64,000 nucleotides of DNA from CAVSUB01 sp963816725 (GTDB taxonomy: Bacteria; Acidobacteriota; Vicinamibacteria; Vicinamibacterales; 2-12-FULL-66-21), in contig CAWFMC010000018.1 in NCBI GenBank assembly GCA_963816725.1, positions 862,591 through 926,590 of the forward strand, in the 5' to 3' direction. Within the stretch, counting starts at the first letter, position 1. The number at the start of each line of letters is the position of its first letter. The notes under the pieces were generated by a model, which saw only the letters and a program-made list of their open reading frames with translations, made no database searches and was not told the origin of the DNA. The translations under genes were made by a program, and so were the position numbers. Below are positions 17,446-26,677 of this stretch, in pieces.

Positions 17446-19698
17446 ATGAATCGGCGCGCCTGGATCAAGACGGCGGGCGGCCTGGTTGTCGGCTTCACGG
17501 TAGGCGGAGTGCCGGCATTCGCCGGGCAGGCGGTGCCGGCCGCCGCCAGCGGCAACGACGGACGGCCGCTCGATCCGAAAGAGGTCGATAGCTTTCTCTC
17601 GATCCACCCCGACGGCTCGGTCACGGTCTACACAAGCAAGGTGGACGTCGGGACTGGCATGCGCATCGCGATAGCGCAGATGGCCGCCGAAGAGCTCGGC
17701 GTGGACACTGCCCGGATCACCGTCGTCGACGGAGACACGGCGCGATGTCCGAATACCGGCGGCACGGGTGGCAGTACCGGCCTGACACGCGGAGGTACCG
17801 CCGTTCGTCAAGCCGCGGCAACCGCCCGCCAAGCGCTCCTCGGTCTCGCGGCGACGCGGTTGAAGCGGCCGGTCGCCGACCTGACGATCGTCGCGGGCCA
17901 AGTGCGCCCGGCTGCCGGCGGTCGCGGCGTACCCATCGGCGCCCTGGTGGGCGGCCGGCGCCTCGCCGTGCCAGTCGACGCGAAGGCTCCGCTCGTCCAT
18001 CCGTCGCACTACGTGAAGGTTGGACAGTCCCCGGCGCGGCCCGAGGTCAATGCCAAGTGCACGGGCCGCTATCAGTACATCCAGGACTTGAGCGTGCCCG
18101 GCATGCTGCACGGCCGCGTGATCCGGCCACCGGCTGTCGGCGCAACGCTCGTCTCGGTCGACGAGGCGTCCGTCGCGCTGCTTCCCGGCGTTCGCGTGGT
18201 TCGAGTCGAGAGCTTCCTCGCGGTCGTGTCGGACGACGAGTGGGCAGCGGTGAGGGCATCGCGCGAACTCGAGACGAAATGGACCACGTGGCGCGGGCTG
18301 CCTGGGCACGACAACCTGGAGCGCTATCTGCGCGAGGGCGTCGTCGACCGCGACCAGGTACTTGTGAACCGTGGACCATCGGGACCAATCAGCGACGGCG
18401 ATCAGTCCGGCGCCCCGCTCGAGGCGGCGCTGGCGTCGGCGCAGACGACGATGGCGGCAACGTACTTCTGGCCATGTCAGAGTCACGCGTCGATTGCGCC
18501 GTCGTGTGCCGTCGCCGACGTGCGCGGCGACGCTGCCACGATCTGGACGTCGTCACAGGCCACCTACGGCATGCGCGCCACATTGTCGCGCGTCTTCGGG
18601 CTCGTGCCCGGGAAGGTGCGGGTCGTGTTCGTCGAGGGGTCGGGATCGTATGGCACGAACGGCGCCGACCACGCGGCGGCCGACGCTGTGCTCTTGTCGA
18701 AGACGATCGGCAAGCCGGTGCGTGTCCAATGGTCTCGTCAGGACGAGCATGGATGGGATCCGAAGGGCCCGCAGCAGCTCCTCGACCTGCGGGCGGGCTT
18801 CGATGCCGCCGGTCGGATGGTGGCGTGGGACACGCAGATGTGGATTCCCGCCAACCGCCGCGGCGCGCGGATCCTCCTCGCCGCCGAGTCGGCAGGCATC
18901 CCCCAGGACAGCGGGCGCGACGCCGCCGCCGTCTTCGAGAACGGCGATCCGCCCTATCTCGTCGACCACGTCCGGGTGCTCACGCACTGGATGCGCGATA
19001 CCCCGCTCAACCCGTCCAATCTACGCGCTCCCGGCAAGCCGGCAAACGTGTTTGCGGTTGAGAGCTTCACCGACGAGATCGCCGCGACGCTCCGTGCCGA
19101 CGCCCTCGAGTTCCGCACGGCGCGCCTGACCGATCCTCGCGCGTTGGAAGTGCTGACGCGCGCCGCGGCGGCGTTCGGCTGGCAGCGGCGGCCCTCACCC
19201 AGCACCGCCGGCCCTGTGAAGGGCGCGCTGGTGGGACGCGGCGTCGCTTACACGCGCTACAAGCAGGCGGAGAACTACGTCGCGACGTTCATCGAGGTGG
19301 CGGTCGACCCCGAGAGCGGCGCGATCGCGGTGCGGCGCGTGGTTTGCGCCCACGACTGCGGCCTCGTCGTCAACCCCGACGCACTGCGGAATCAGATCGA
19401 GGGCGGGATCGTCCAGACGCTCAGCCGGGCACTGCATGAGGAAGTGCAGTTCGACGAGTCACGCGTCACGAGCGTGGACTGGTCGACGTATCCGATTCTG
19501 AAATTCTCCGAAGCACCCGCGGTCGAGGTGATCCTGATCGAGCGGCGGGAAGAGGCCTTGTGGGGCGCGGGCGAAGCCGCGACCGTGCCGGTCGCGGGGG
19601 CGTTGGGGAACGCGGTCTTCGACGCGACCGGCGTGCGCCTGCGCCGGGTGCCGTTCACCGCCGCACGGGTCAAGGCGGCGTTGGCGGCCGGCCGCTGA
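17446..19698 (+). CDS. Molybdopterin-binding subunit of a molybdenum hydroxylase (IorB-like, Tat-exported)
   Basis: 750 residues. The N-terminus MNRRAWIKTAGGLVVGFTVG is a Tat signal (NRRAWIK), so the enzyme is folded with its cofactor and exported to the periplasm, as for IorB-type subunits. Molybdopterin-contact features include GTGMRIAIAQMAAEELGVD, CPNTGGTGGSTGLTRGGTAV, PGMLHGRVIRPP, GSYGTNGADHAAADAVLLS, DTPLNPSNLRAPGKPANVFA, HDCGLVVNPDALRNQIEGGI and the C-terminal LWGAGEAATVPVAGALGNAV, whose Glu is the catalytic base. Missing are the FAD subunit and any chaperone, so electrons likely go to a c-type cytochrome. Substrate unknown (N-heterocycle or aldehyde by family). The start could also be the TTG at 17434, which overlaps the previous stop. 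Confidence 0.9.
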   Translation: MNRRAWIKTAGGLVVGFTVGGVPAFAGQAVPAAASGNDGRPLDPKEVDSFLSIHPDGSVTVYTSKVDVGTGMRIAIAQMAAEELGVDTARITVVDGDTARCPNTGGTGGSTGLTRGGTAVRQAAATARQALLGLAATRLKRPVADLTIVAGQVRPAAGGRGVPIGALVGGRRLAVPVDAKAPLVHPSHYVKVGQSPARPEVNAKCTGRYQYIQDLSVPGMLHGRVIRPPAVGATLVSVDEASVALLPGVRVVRVESFLAVVSDDEWAAVRASRELETKWTTWRGLPGHDNLERYLREGVVDRDQVLVNRGPSGPISDGDQSGAPLEAALASAQTTMAATYFWPCQSHASIAPSCAVADVRGDAATIWTSSQATYGMRATLSRVFGLVPGKVRVVFVEGSGSYGTNGADHAAADAVLLSKTIGKPVRVQWSRQDEHGWDPKGPQQLLDLRAGFDAAGRMVAWDTQMWIPANRRGARILLAAESAGIPQDSGRDAAAVFENGDPPYLVDHVRVLTHWMRDTPLNPSNLRAPGKPANVFAVESFTDEIAATLRADALEFRTARLTDPRALEVLTRAAAAFGWQRRPSPSTAGPVKGALVGRGVAYTRYKQAENYVATFIEVAVDPESGAIAVRRVVCAHDCGLVVNPDALRNQIEGGIVQTLSRALHEEVQFDESRVTSVDWSTYPILKFSEAPAVEVILIERREEALWGAGEAATVPVAGALGNAVFDATGVRLRRVPFTAARVKAALAAGR

Positions 19699-19772
19699 GC
19701 CGTCCAGCTTTCACACATTCCGCGAAACTGGTCTATTGGCAGACTCGCCGGCCTTTCTGCTCGGATTCTAAT

Positions 19773-20576
19773 CTAAGCGCGATTCTTCCACAGCGGTGCG
19801 CGCTTGCCGAGGAATGCGTCCACACCTTCCTTGCCGTCCTCACTGAAAAAGTCGCAGGCAATGGCGCGGCCGGACATGTCGTACGCGTCGCCGAGCGACC
19901 TCTCGAGCTGACGGTAGAAGACCTGCTTGCCGGACGCGATCGCGGCCGACGACTTCGACGCGATGCGTCTGGAAAGTGTGTCGACCTCCGCATCCAGCGC
20001 CTCGGGCGACACGACACGATTGACAAGTCCGATCTCGTAGGCACGCAACGCGCCGATCGTCTCGCCTGTGAACAGCATCTCCATGGCGTGTTTCCGTGCG
20101 ACCGCCCGGCCGAGCGCGACGCCGGGCGTAGAGCAGAACGCTCCGATGTTCACACCCGGCGTGGCGAAGGCCGCCGCCGTCGATGCCACCGCGAGGTCGC
20201 AGGTGGCGACGAGCTGACAACCGGCCGCCGTCGCGATGCCGTGCACCCTCGCGATGACCGGCTGTGGCAGCTTCGTGATCGTCATCATCATCCGGCTGCA
20301 GCGCGCGAAGAGCGACTCGACGTTTTGCACTGTGCCCAGAGCGCGAATCTCCTTGAGATCGTGCCCCGCGCAAAATCCCCGGCCATTTGCCGCAAGCACG
20401 ACGACGCGGACAGTCGGGTCCGCGGCAAGGCGGTCGAAGGTCGACTGCAGTTCGTCGATGAGCGCACTCGAGAGTGCGTTGAACTGACCAGGGCGGTTGA
20501 GGGTCAGCGTGGCGATCCCCTCCGTGGTCTCGGTCAGCAACAGAGCCTCTGTCTCGGTGGTGGCATTCGATATCAT
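19773..20576 (-). CDS. Enoyl-CoA hydratase/isomerase family protein (ECHDC3-like)
   Basis: 267-residue crotonase. It shows the oxyanion-hole segments RVVVLAANGRGFCAGHDLKE and VHGIATAAGCQLVATCDLAV, then the signature NIGAFCSTPGVALGRAVARK with AMEMLFTGETIGALRAYEIG and LVNRVVSPEALD. The FCSTPGVAL..RK block is typical of the ECHDC3 branch, in which the two catalytic glutamates of classical hydratases are not both kept, so hydration activity is uncertain. It lies 141 bases downstream of the CoA-transferase on the same strand, probably one operon for metabolism of an acyl-CoA. The ATG at 20576 starts the conserved part; the frame to 20654 is longer but unconserved. Confidence 0.88.
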   Translation of the reverse strand: MISNATTETEALLLTETTEGIATLTLNRPGQFNALSSALIDELQSTFDRLAADPTVRVVVLAANGRGFCAGHDLKEIRALGTVQNVESLFARCSRMMMTITKLPQPVIARVHGIATAAGCQLVATCDLAVASTAAAFATPGVNIGAFCSTPGVALGRAVARKHAMEMLFTGETIGALRAYEIGLVNRVVSPEALDAEVDTLSRRIASKSSAAIASGKQVFYRQLERSLGDAYDMSGRAIACDFFSEDGKEGVDAFLGKRAPLWKNRA

Positions 20577-20717
20577 GTGCCTGCCCCTGTCCGTGTGGAT
20601 CCCCGATCGGAGTACGACTCGCGAACCGCGATTTTCAATCCGCGGTTCTGTCAACCCATCGCGGTGGACGACGCGACCGGCCGGCGCCGCTCAGCCCCTC
20701 CGATATCGGCGACGCCG

Positions 20718-22055
20718 TCAGAACGAAAAGCCGCGCGGAATCAAACGGTGCTCGTACGCCTGGCATTCGAGTCCCTCGCGGAAGTCCGGATGCGCGATAC
20801 CGATCAGCGCCTTGGCGCGTTCGGCGACGGACTTCCCCTTCAAATTGACCATCCCGTACTCGGTGACTATGAACATGACATCAGAGCGGGGTGTGGTCAC
20901 GACGTTGCCTTGGGTCAGGTTCAGCACGATCCGGCTGCGGCGTGCGCCGCGCTTGTCGTAGGTCGAGGACAGGCAGATGAACGATTTGCCGTGTTTCGCG
21001 GCATAGGCGCCGCGCACGAACTGCAATTGCCCACCGGTGCCGCTGAGATGGCGGTGACCATCGGATTCGGAGGCCGCCTGTCCCTGTAAGTCGATTTGCG
21101 TCGTGTTGTTGATCGAGATCATGCGGTCGTTCTGCATGATGACGTCGGGCGTATTCGTGTATTCGACCGGACAGCAGTGCATGTCGCGGTTGCGGTCCAG
21201 GGTCGCGTAGAGATCGCGCAAGCCGAGCGCGAAGGTGTAGACCGCCTTGCCGGGGTTGAGCGTCTTGCGAACGCCCGTGATGCGCCCGGCCTTGTACAGG
21301 TCGGACAGGCCGTCGGTCATCATTTCCGTATGCACGCCAAGATCGCGCACTCCGCTTTCGAGAAGGAGCGCACAGACGGCATTGGGCATGCCGCCGATGC
21401 CAATCTGCAGGCAGTCGCCATCGTCGATTTCAGCCGCGATCCGCCGCCCCACCGCGATGTCGATCGCGCACGGTGGCGGATTCGGCAGTTCGGGCGCCGG
21501 GGCGTCATCGCCCTCAATCACGTAGTCGACCTCGCTGACGTGCACGCCCGTCTGTTCGCCATAGACATAGGGCAGCCCGCGCGTCGTCTCGACGATGACC
21601 ATCCTGGCGCGCTCGATGATCGCGCGGTGCCAGAGATTCGCCGCACTCAGATTGAAATAGCCGCTTTGATCGATCGGACACGTCTTGAGGATGACGATGT
21701 CGACAGGGTCAATGAAGCGCCGATAGTAGTCCGGGATTTCACCGAGATTCACCGGGATGTAGTTGCAGCGTCCGTCATCGTGCTTTCTCCGGTCGTAGCC
21801 GGAGAAATGCAGGCTGAAGAAATGGACATGATGGCCCTCGGGATCGGCATCCAGCACGGCTCGCGGTCGCATCGTCAAACAATGGCGGATCTTGACGTTG
21901 GTGACTTCCTTGATGCGGGCCCCAAGCGCCTTGTCGAAGACGTCGGGTTGGCATAGTGATGTGCCGTAGTCGAGCCACATGCCGGATCTGACGAAACCGG
22001 CGGCACGCTCGGCGGAGATCAACAGCGCGTGAGTGCTGGCGACTCTGGTCGTCAT
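20718..22055 (-). CDS. Acetyl-CoA hydrolase/CoA-transferase family protein
   Basis: 445 residues, full length for the butyryl-CoA:acetate / 4-hydroxybutyrate CoA-transferase group. Features: SAERAAGFVRSGMWLDYGTS at the N-terminus, GDCLQIGIGGMPNAVCALLL (CoA-binding glycine loop), GVHTEMMTDGLSDL, whose Glu is expected to form the glutamyl-CoA thioester intermediate, and the C-terminal LNLTQGNVVTTPRSDVMFIV with TEYGMVNLKGKSVAERA. It would move CoA between organic acids. With the downstream crotonase-family gene it suggests use or detoxification of a short acyl or hydroxyacyl acid. The plus-strand Ior-like oxidoreductase ends convergently at 19698. Confidence 0.9.
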   Translation of the reverse strand: MTTRVASTHALLISAERAAGFVRSGMWLDYGTSLCQPDVFDKALGARIKEVTNVKIRHCLTMRPRAVLDADPEGHHVHFFSLHFSGYDRRKHDDGRCNYIPVNLGEIPDYYRRFIDPVDIVILKTCPIDQSGYFNLSAANLWHRAIIERARMVIVETTRGLPYVYGEQTGVHVSEVDYVIEGDDAPAPELPNPPPCAIDIAVGRRIAAEIDDGDCLQIGIGGMPNAVCALLLESGVRDLGVHTEMMTDGLSDLYKAGRITGVRKTLNPGKAVYTFALGLRDLYATLDRNRDMHCCPVEYTNTPDVIMQNDRMISINNTTQIDLQGQAASESDGHRHLSGTGGQLQFVRGAYAAKHGKSFICLSSTYDKRGARRSRIVLNLTQGNVVTTPRSDVMFIVTEYGMVNLKGKSVAERAKALIGIAHPDFREGLECQAYEHRLIPRGFSF

Positions 22056-22174
22056 GGGTTCCCTTGGCCGCGCGGGATCCGAGGTCGATCGATCCCCAGT
22101 GCTCCAAATACTACATCCGGCCGAGGTGGGACCCTACTTAAGGCACGCTTCCTCGGCCGATCGCTGGGCCCCGC

Positions 22175-22330
22175 TCATTTCGCATCGGCAGAACCCAGGC
22201 CCACCAGCTCTCCGGACGCGAGGACGTGACCTTTCGCCGACTCGAGCAGCGTCGTAAACGTGTCGATCGAAGCGGCCGGCAGCGTTCGATCCAGCGCGAA
22301 CACCTGGAAGTGGTACTACGACCGCGTGGC
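22175..22330 (-). pseudogene. YbhB/YbcL-type (PEBP, Raf-kinase-inhibitor-like) C-terminal fragment
   Basis: Minus-strand reading YHFQVFALDRTLPAASIDTF then LLESAKGHVLASGELVGLGS and a stop at 22175 matches the last ~50 residues of YbhB/YbcL proteins (the ..YALD..L.L....L...GHVLA.GEL.G pattern). A TAG lies directly upstream of the Tyr and the ligand-binding DPDAP..WVHW part is absent. Clear remnant. Confidence 0.6.
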
Positions 22331-22509
22331 GGCCGGGCCGGGTGTCCAGCTCAGTCTTCAGTCTGGGCGGAGCGCCCATTCTTTGTCCCCAGCCGTAATC
22401 GCGCCGTTCAGCGCGACACGAGCGGCGGACGAGTCGATCCGCGGCTCGAACTCGGTCCACGAACGGTCGGCTTGGCTAAGGTTGGGCCGGCGGGACGGGC
22501 CCAGGAGCG

Positions 22510-22660
22510 ACCCGCATGCGTGACATCGCGGTGAGGCGGTGCGCCGAACAGGCGGCGGTACTCGCGGCTGAATTGCGAAGTGCTTTCATACCCCACACTC
22601 GCTGCCGCGCCACGGGCATCGAGGTTCTCGTTCAGCATCAACTGCCTCAACCCCCCAACC
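22510..22660 (-). pseudogene. AraC-family regulator C-terminal fragment
   Basis: Reads LRQLMLNENLDARGAAASVG then YESTSQFSREYRRLFGAPPH and RDVT: the second helix-turn-helix and signature end of an AraC regulator (consensus ..VGYESPSQFSREYRRLFG..P..D). The first helix-turn-helix and the sensing domain are missing. It lies between the CoA-transferase gene and attachment copy B, with the YbhB fragment, as junction debris. Confidence 0.7.
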
Positions 22661-22689
22661 CTCTCGCCACCGAGCCCTCTCGTGTGTCT

Positions 22690-22851
22690 CGGAGTTCGAA
22701 CAAGCGGTCAAAATGGCTGGAAACCGGGGCTGGTGAATCGGACCGTGGAGAAATGTTGGAGACGGCGGAGGGCTGCGAGCGGAACATGAACTCCGACAAC
22801 GGGTTGGAGGTCGAGAAGCGGGGATTCTCGACGGACAGTAACGGGCCGTAA
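22690..22851 (+). pseudogene. Possible tyrosine-recombinase C-terminal tail
   Basis: The frame ending at 22851 reads SSNKRSKWLETGAGESDRGE then MLETAEGCERNMNSDNG. It resembles the unstructured tail after the catalytic Tyr in the integrases whose better-preserved remains end at 37.2 and 59.0 kb, and it holds the same position immediately left of attachment copy B. Evidence is mostly positional; no catalytic motif is left. Confidence 0.3.
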
Positions 22852-22870
22852 ATACTTCTTCTACAAGGAG

Positions 22871-23153
22871 ATGTGGCTGGGAGGCAGGGATTCGAACTCG
22901 GAGCCAGGCGTTCTTCTAAGCTGGTGATGACGCGCGACTTCTGGTGCTAGCGCTTGAGTCACAGGCGGTTGCGTCGCTCCGTTTCGTTCACTGCCGTCCA
23001 CCCGAATCCGCCCGATTCTCCCCCCGTCGTGGAGACATTTTGGAGATGGTGCCGGCGTTGCGATTGGCGGTGGCACCGATCCCAGGCCGCCCTGATGCAG
23101 GAGCACACACGGCCCGCGAAGGTCTGAAGTCGGCCAAAGGCGACGGTTTGCTC
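22871..23153. mobile_element. Attachment-site copy B and conserved element left end
   Basis: 22874-22897 repeats the 24-base 3' end of tRNA-Gln; the following ~255 bases match copy C (37301-37579) closely. They begin with ACTCGGAGC.AGGCG, contain GGTGATG.CGCGCGACTTCTG, and end in GAAGTCGGCCAAAGGCGA. It marks the border between segments 1 and 2. Frames on neither strand stay open in all copies, so the conserved block is likely a noncoding element end with recombinase-binding or control sequence. Confidence 0.8.
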
Positions 23154-23182
23154 GGCGCGACCTCTGCTCACCCGACTCCGAT

Positions 23183-23785
23183 CTACCAGCAGGACTTTTT
23201 GACACGATGTGTGATCTCGCGTGGCGATGGAGGATTTTCGCCAAGCCCAAGCGAGTGGAGCAGCTCGTGGACGATGGTTGCCTGCGCTTCCGGTGGGTCC
23301 CGGTGCGCCGCGATGGCAAACGTGCGACCGCACACGAGAATCACGCGGCTTCCCACGACGGTAAACGCCAACACGCCCTGCTCGCCGCATTGCGCCTGCG
23401 TCTCGCCGTCCTCGACAATGAGGGCGCTCAGGTATTCAGCGAGACTCATGTTCAGCTCCGCCAGGCGCTCTATCAGCGCCAGCCCTCGGCGGTCGGAGAA
23501 CTCCGTCAGGAGCGCCTGGCATTTTGGCGCCTGCAACCACTCCGATGCACCCTGGAGTGCACGGACGACAGCGTCGCGGACGTACGGGTCTCGTATGTAG
23601 ATGCGAGGCCAGTTCGGGGCGCGCGTCCGTTTGGGACTGCTCGTCGTCGGCTCTTTGCGGCTACTGGGCACCGGCCCTGTCCACACTTGCGGGGGTCGGG
23701 GACTCTGCGCGCTGGCTGTCAGTGTCAGCGACAGAGAGGCTGCGGCAGCGACGGCGGCCGCAGCGACGGCAGCCGCCTTGGTCAT
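23183..23785 (-). CDS. Secreted protein with zinc-metalloprotease-like HEXXH motif
   Basis: 200 residues with a strong signal peptide (MTKAAAVAAAAVAAAASLSL ... TASAQ). The mature region has a helix RDAVVRALQGASEWLQAPKC, then GLALIERLAELNMSLAEYLS, a paired Cys region (QCGEQGVLAF..VILVCGRTF), and near the C-terminus ATIVHELLHSLGLGENPPSP. HELLHSLG is the HEXXH zinc motif with the following Gly-x-Gly, as in metzincin- and gluzincin-like minimal proteases. A third ligand could be the His in EITHRV. Function is inferred from the motif only; many such small proteins are unstudied. It starts segment 2, right after attachment copy B, and transcribes toward it. Confidence 0.72.
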   Translation of the reverse strand: MTKAAAVAAAAVAAAASLSLTLTASAQSPRPPQVWTGPVPSSRKEPTTSSPKRTRAPNWPRIYIRDPYVRDAVVRALQGASEWLQAPKCQALLTEFSDRRGLALIERLAELNMSLAEYLSALIVEDGETQAQCGEQGVLAFTVVGSRVILVCGRTFAIAAHRDPPEAQATIVHELLHSLGLGENPPSPREITHRVKKSCW

Positions 23786-23931
23786 TGGATGGCATGGTCC
23801 CGCGCGCACGCGGCCAAGATGCCTCTGCGCCTCGGGAGAGTCTTGAGATCCGGACTGAATTCTTCCTGAAGGTCTGTGAGTTGTGTCCTACAGCGGCGGA
23901 GGTGAGCGACTGACCGCCATTTTCGGTGACA

Positions 23932-25407
23932 ATGCACCTTGTGCCGGAGGGACGTCTGCGCGCTTTTCGCTTGGGCGACTGGTTCGTGCAGCCCGCACAG
24001 TGTCGGTTGTCGAAGGATGGCCAGACGCGACAGGTACGTCCAAAGGTGATGGACCTGCTGACCTACCTCGCCGCTAATGCCGGCGAGGTCGTCTCCAAAG
24101 ACCAGTTGCTCACTGACGTGTGGAAGTCCGAAGCAGTCAGCGAGTCGGCGCTCACTCGGACAGTCACCGAGCTTCGCCAGGCACTTGGCGACGCTGCCCA
24201 CGAGCCACGACTACTCGAAACGATTCCCAAACGCGGCTATCGGTTGATTGGGCCCGTTTCGATCGACTCTTCCGACATCGCCGAAATCGCCCCTCGTCTG
24301 GCGGCGCAAGCAGATGTCGGAAGCGGGCCGACCCTCGGCGATGCCGCGATTGCACCGGCCCAACGCACCGACCCTGAAGGCGATGACTCGCGTGCGTTGC
24401 GGCCGAGGGCGCGTCCGGTGGAGCTGTACCAGTGGGTCGGCCGTGGACGATCACACCTGCTGTCTGCGTCGTACTTTGAATTGTCGGACTCCGTCACGGC
24501 GTTTCGCGCGGCCATCGAGAGTGATTCGACATATGCGCCCGCTCATGCGGGTCTGGCCCGCGCCCGTTGCGCCCAGGCAGAATTGCGCACAGTGCCTCAC
24601 CTCGAGGCGTTTGCGGAGGCGAAGGTATCGGCGCTTCGTGCTCTGGCGATGGACAACGCGTCTGTCGATGCGCAAGTGGCGCTCGGAACGGTTCTGTTCC
24701 TGAGCGAATGGGATTGGCGGGCCGCCGAGCGAAGCCTCCGGCGCGCGCTGACGCTCGACCCCGCTCACACCGAAGGGTTGGTGCAGTACGGCTCGTTGAT
24801 GGAAGCGCTCGGAAAGCTCGACGAGGGTCTGCAGTTCAAGCAGCAGGCGCTCGCACGCAATCCACAGTCGCCGTGGGTCCTGCTGCAGATTGCCATGTCG
24901 TACTGGCACCAACGGAAGTACGACGACACGCTCGTCTGGACGCAGCGTACCCTGGATGTCGACCCGAAACACATGCTCGCGGTTCGCTTATTAAGGGGTG
25001 TTCACTGGAAACGTGGGGACGTCGAGAGTTTTCTTGAAGAGAATCTCAGGCGCGCCACGCTCTTTGCTGTGCCGGCCGAAGCCCTGAAGCACGTGAATCA
25101 GATTTGTGCGGAGATGCGCGAAGTGTATGCGAGCGCGGGTCGTTGTGGGTTGGCGCAGTACCTCGCCGATGCTGTGGAAGATCCAAGGCTCGAGTTCGAC
25201 CCGATGCTGAAGCTGGCGAGCCGGCGCGCTGTTGTCTATGGCGACGCCGGCAGGTTCAACGAAGCATTCAACTGTCTCGACCAGGCGATCGCGCTGCATG
25301 ACCCTGCGCTCGTCTATCTTGCGGTCGCGCCGCAGTGGGACAGCCTGCGAGGCGATCCCCGATTCACCGAACGCCTCAAGCAGCTGGCACTGGGTGCTGC
25401 CGTGTGA
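23932..25407 (+). CDS. Winged-helix DNA-binding protein with TPR domain (CadC-like)
   Basis: 491 residues. Residues ~10-105 form an OmpR/PhoB-type winged helix: FRLGDWFVQPAQCRLSKDGQ, VRPKVMDLLTYLAANAGEVV, SKDQLLTDVWKSEAVSESAL, TRTVTELRQALGDAAHEPRL, and LETIPKRGYRLIGPV, the wing. No membrane span follows. Residues ~170-490 are TPR repeats (FRAAIESDSTYAPAHAGLAR, RSLRRALTLDPAHTEGLVQY, TQRTLDVDPKHMLAVRLL). It ends with the lineage-typical APQWDSLRGDPRFTERLKQL. Likely a transcription regulator that receives its signal through the TPRs. GTG at 23926 or ATG at 23932 is possible; I chose ATG. The next gene starts 142 bases on, same strand. Confidence 0.88.
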   Translation: MHLVPEGRLRAFRLGDWFVQPAQCRLSKDGQTRQVRPKVMDLLTYLAANAGEVVSKDQLLTDVWKSEAVSESALTRTVTELRQALGDAAHEPRLLETIPKRGYRLIGPVSIDSSDIAEIAPRLAAQADVGSGPTLGDAAIAPAQRTDPEGDDSRALRPRARPVELYQWVGRGRSHLLSASYFELSDSVTAFRAAIESDSTYAPAHAGLARARCAQAELRTVPHLEAFAEAKVSALRALAMDNASVDAQVALGTVLFLSEWDWRAAERSLRRALTLDPAHTEGLVQYGSLMEALGKLDEGLQFKQQALARNPQSPWVLLQIAMSYWHQRKYDDTLVWTQRTLDVDPKHMLAVRLLRGVHWKRGDVESFLEENLRRATLFAVPAEALKHVNQICAEMREVYASAGRCGLAQYLADAVEDPRLEFDPMLKLASRRAVVYGDAGRFNEAFNCLDQAIALHDPALVYLAVAPQWDSLRGDPRFTERLKQLALGAAV

Positions 25408-25549
25408 CCGACTGCGCTGAATTCGCGTGTCGCGGCGACTCTGGTCGAAGGTCCGTGATCGCTCAATCCGAGTGCGTAGCGCTTCCCGATGGGCTGCGCT
25501 CCACGTTCGGTGGGTCGCGGCCGGACTGTGGTCGCGACAGGTGATCACC

Positions 25550-26044
25550 ATGAACACACCAGCGAAGCTGATTTTCATCTGTGGCAAGATGGCGGCCGGG
25601 AAGTCGTCGCTCGCGCGAGATCTCGCCGAGCGCCGCGACGCCATCCTTCTTGTGCAGGACGAGCTCCTGGAGAGTCTCTTTCCCGGCGAGATCACCGACA
25701 TAAGCGGCTTCGTCGACCGCTCTGTGCGGTTAAGGAATGCCCTCACGCCGCACATCTGCGCCCTGCTATCAAAGGGCATTTCAGTCGTCCTCGACTTTCC
25801 CGGCAATACAAAAGCGCAGCGTGCGTGGTTCCGCGAAATATTCGAGTGCGCGCATGTCGGACATGAGTTGCATCTCATCGACGCCTCGGATGACTTGTGC
25901 AAGCGTCAGCTCAAGGATCGAAGTAAGCACCTGCCGCCAGGCACCCCCTGGACTACAGATGCCGAGTTCGACGCTTTAACGGTCTATTTTCAGCCTCCAT
26001 CAGAGGACGAGGTGTTCAACGTCGTCCGTCATGAGCGCACCTGA
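25550..26044 (+). CDS. P-loop NTPase (AAA/zeta-toxin-like small kinase)
   Basis: 164 residues. Walker A is KLIFICGKMAAGKSSLARDL (7-26, GKMAAGKSS); a DE..LL motif (VQDELLESLFPG) and ICALLSKGISVVLDFPGNTK form the Walker B-like strand with Asp. The lid/Arg region is HLIDASDDLCKRQLKDRSKH. The layout matches the family of small ATP-dependent kinases annotated as AAA or zeta-like phosphotransferases that modify small molecules or antibiotics. No antitoxin partner is next to it, so a toxin role is not supported. The ATG at 25550 begins right before the Walker strand; the frame from 25427 is longer without conserved sequence. Confidence 0.82.
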   Translation: MNTPAKLIFICGKMAAGKSSLARDLAERRDAILLVQDELLESLFPGEITDISGFVDRSVRLRNALTPHICALLSKGISVVLDFPGNTKAQRAWFREIFECAHVGHELHLIDASDDLCKRQLKDRSKHLPPGTPWTTDAEFDALTVYFQPPSEDEVFNVVRHERT

Positions 26045-26677
26045 CCGTCGCATTTAGCTGTGCGGAAATCCGGAAAGCCTCTGCAGCGTGGTACTCCAGC
26101 GCATTGAGGATCGCCTGGAGGAATGTGCCGTTCGGAACGCGCCAAAGAGACGACGAAACTGTGTAGAAACTGTGTAAGGTGAGGTCGAGACTATGGAGTA
26201 ATACCGACGTATGTAGGCGTCACGCGGAGGGGCATTCTAAGGCGGGAAGTGCTTGAATCGACAGCGTGAAGGAATGTTTCCGTAGCACTTGGTGAGCGTC
26301 GCCGGATTCCATTTCCAAGTGCCTGATCGACCGCTCCAGCATCTCTCCGTTTAGAATCAATCACTTGCGAGCGGTCTGAAACAGTGTAGCGCAAAACCGT
26401 CCTTCAAATCGTTGCGATTCGATATCTGATGTGGGATCAGGGCATTGCGACCGCGCTCGAACGGGGCGGTCGCCCAAATTGTGTAAGACCTCGAATGTCT
26501 TCGAATCACTTACGCCGCTCGCTCTCGTCCAGTCGTAGCGTGCCGTAGGATCTCCGAGCGCCGGCACATAACGGCTCTTCGGGCGGGACGAGCGTTTGCG
26601 GAGCACGGGGCGGTGAACACGGCGCGCGGGGTTCGCGCCGACCGTCTTACCGCCGAAAGCGCACCCAGCGCCGTTAG
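26045..26677. other. Intergenic region, no gene seen
   Basis: About 630 bases without a convincing reading frame and with lower GC than the neighbours. A ~45-base stretch at 26477-26523 (AATTGTGTAAGACC ... AATCACTTACGCCGCTCGCT) partly matches 36511-36547 (AATTGCGTGAGACC ... AATCATTTACGGCGCTCGCT), so both may be scars of one kind of insertion. Confidence 0.4.

Noticed and set aside
19560..21089. Long plus-strand frame (509 codons) antisense to the crotonase and CoA-transferase genes
   Set aside because: Shadow of two well-supported minus-strand genes; the composition is Arg/His/Asp-rich without fold signs.
25550..26044. Zeta-type toxin of a toxin-antitoxin pair
   Set aside because: The P-loop fits, but there is no adjacent small antitoxin gene and the upstream gene is a large regulator.
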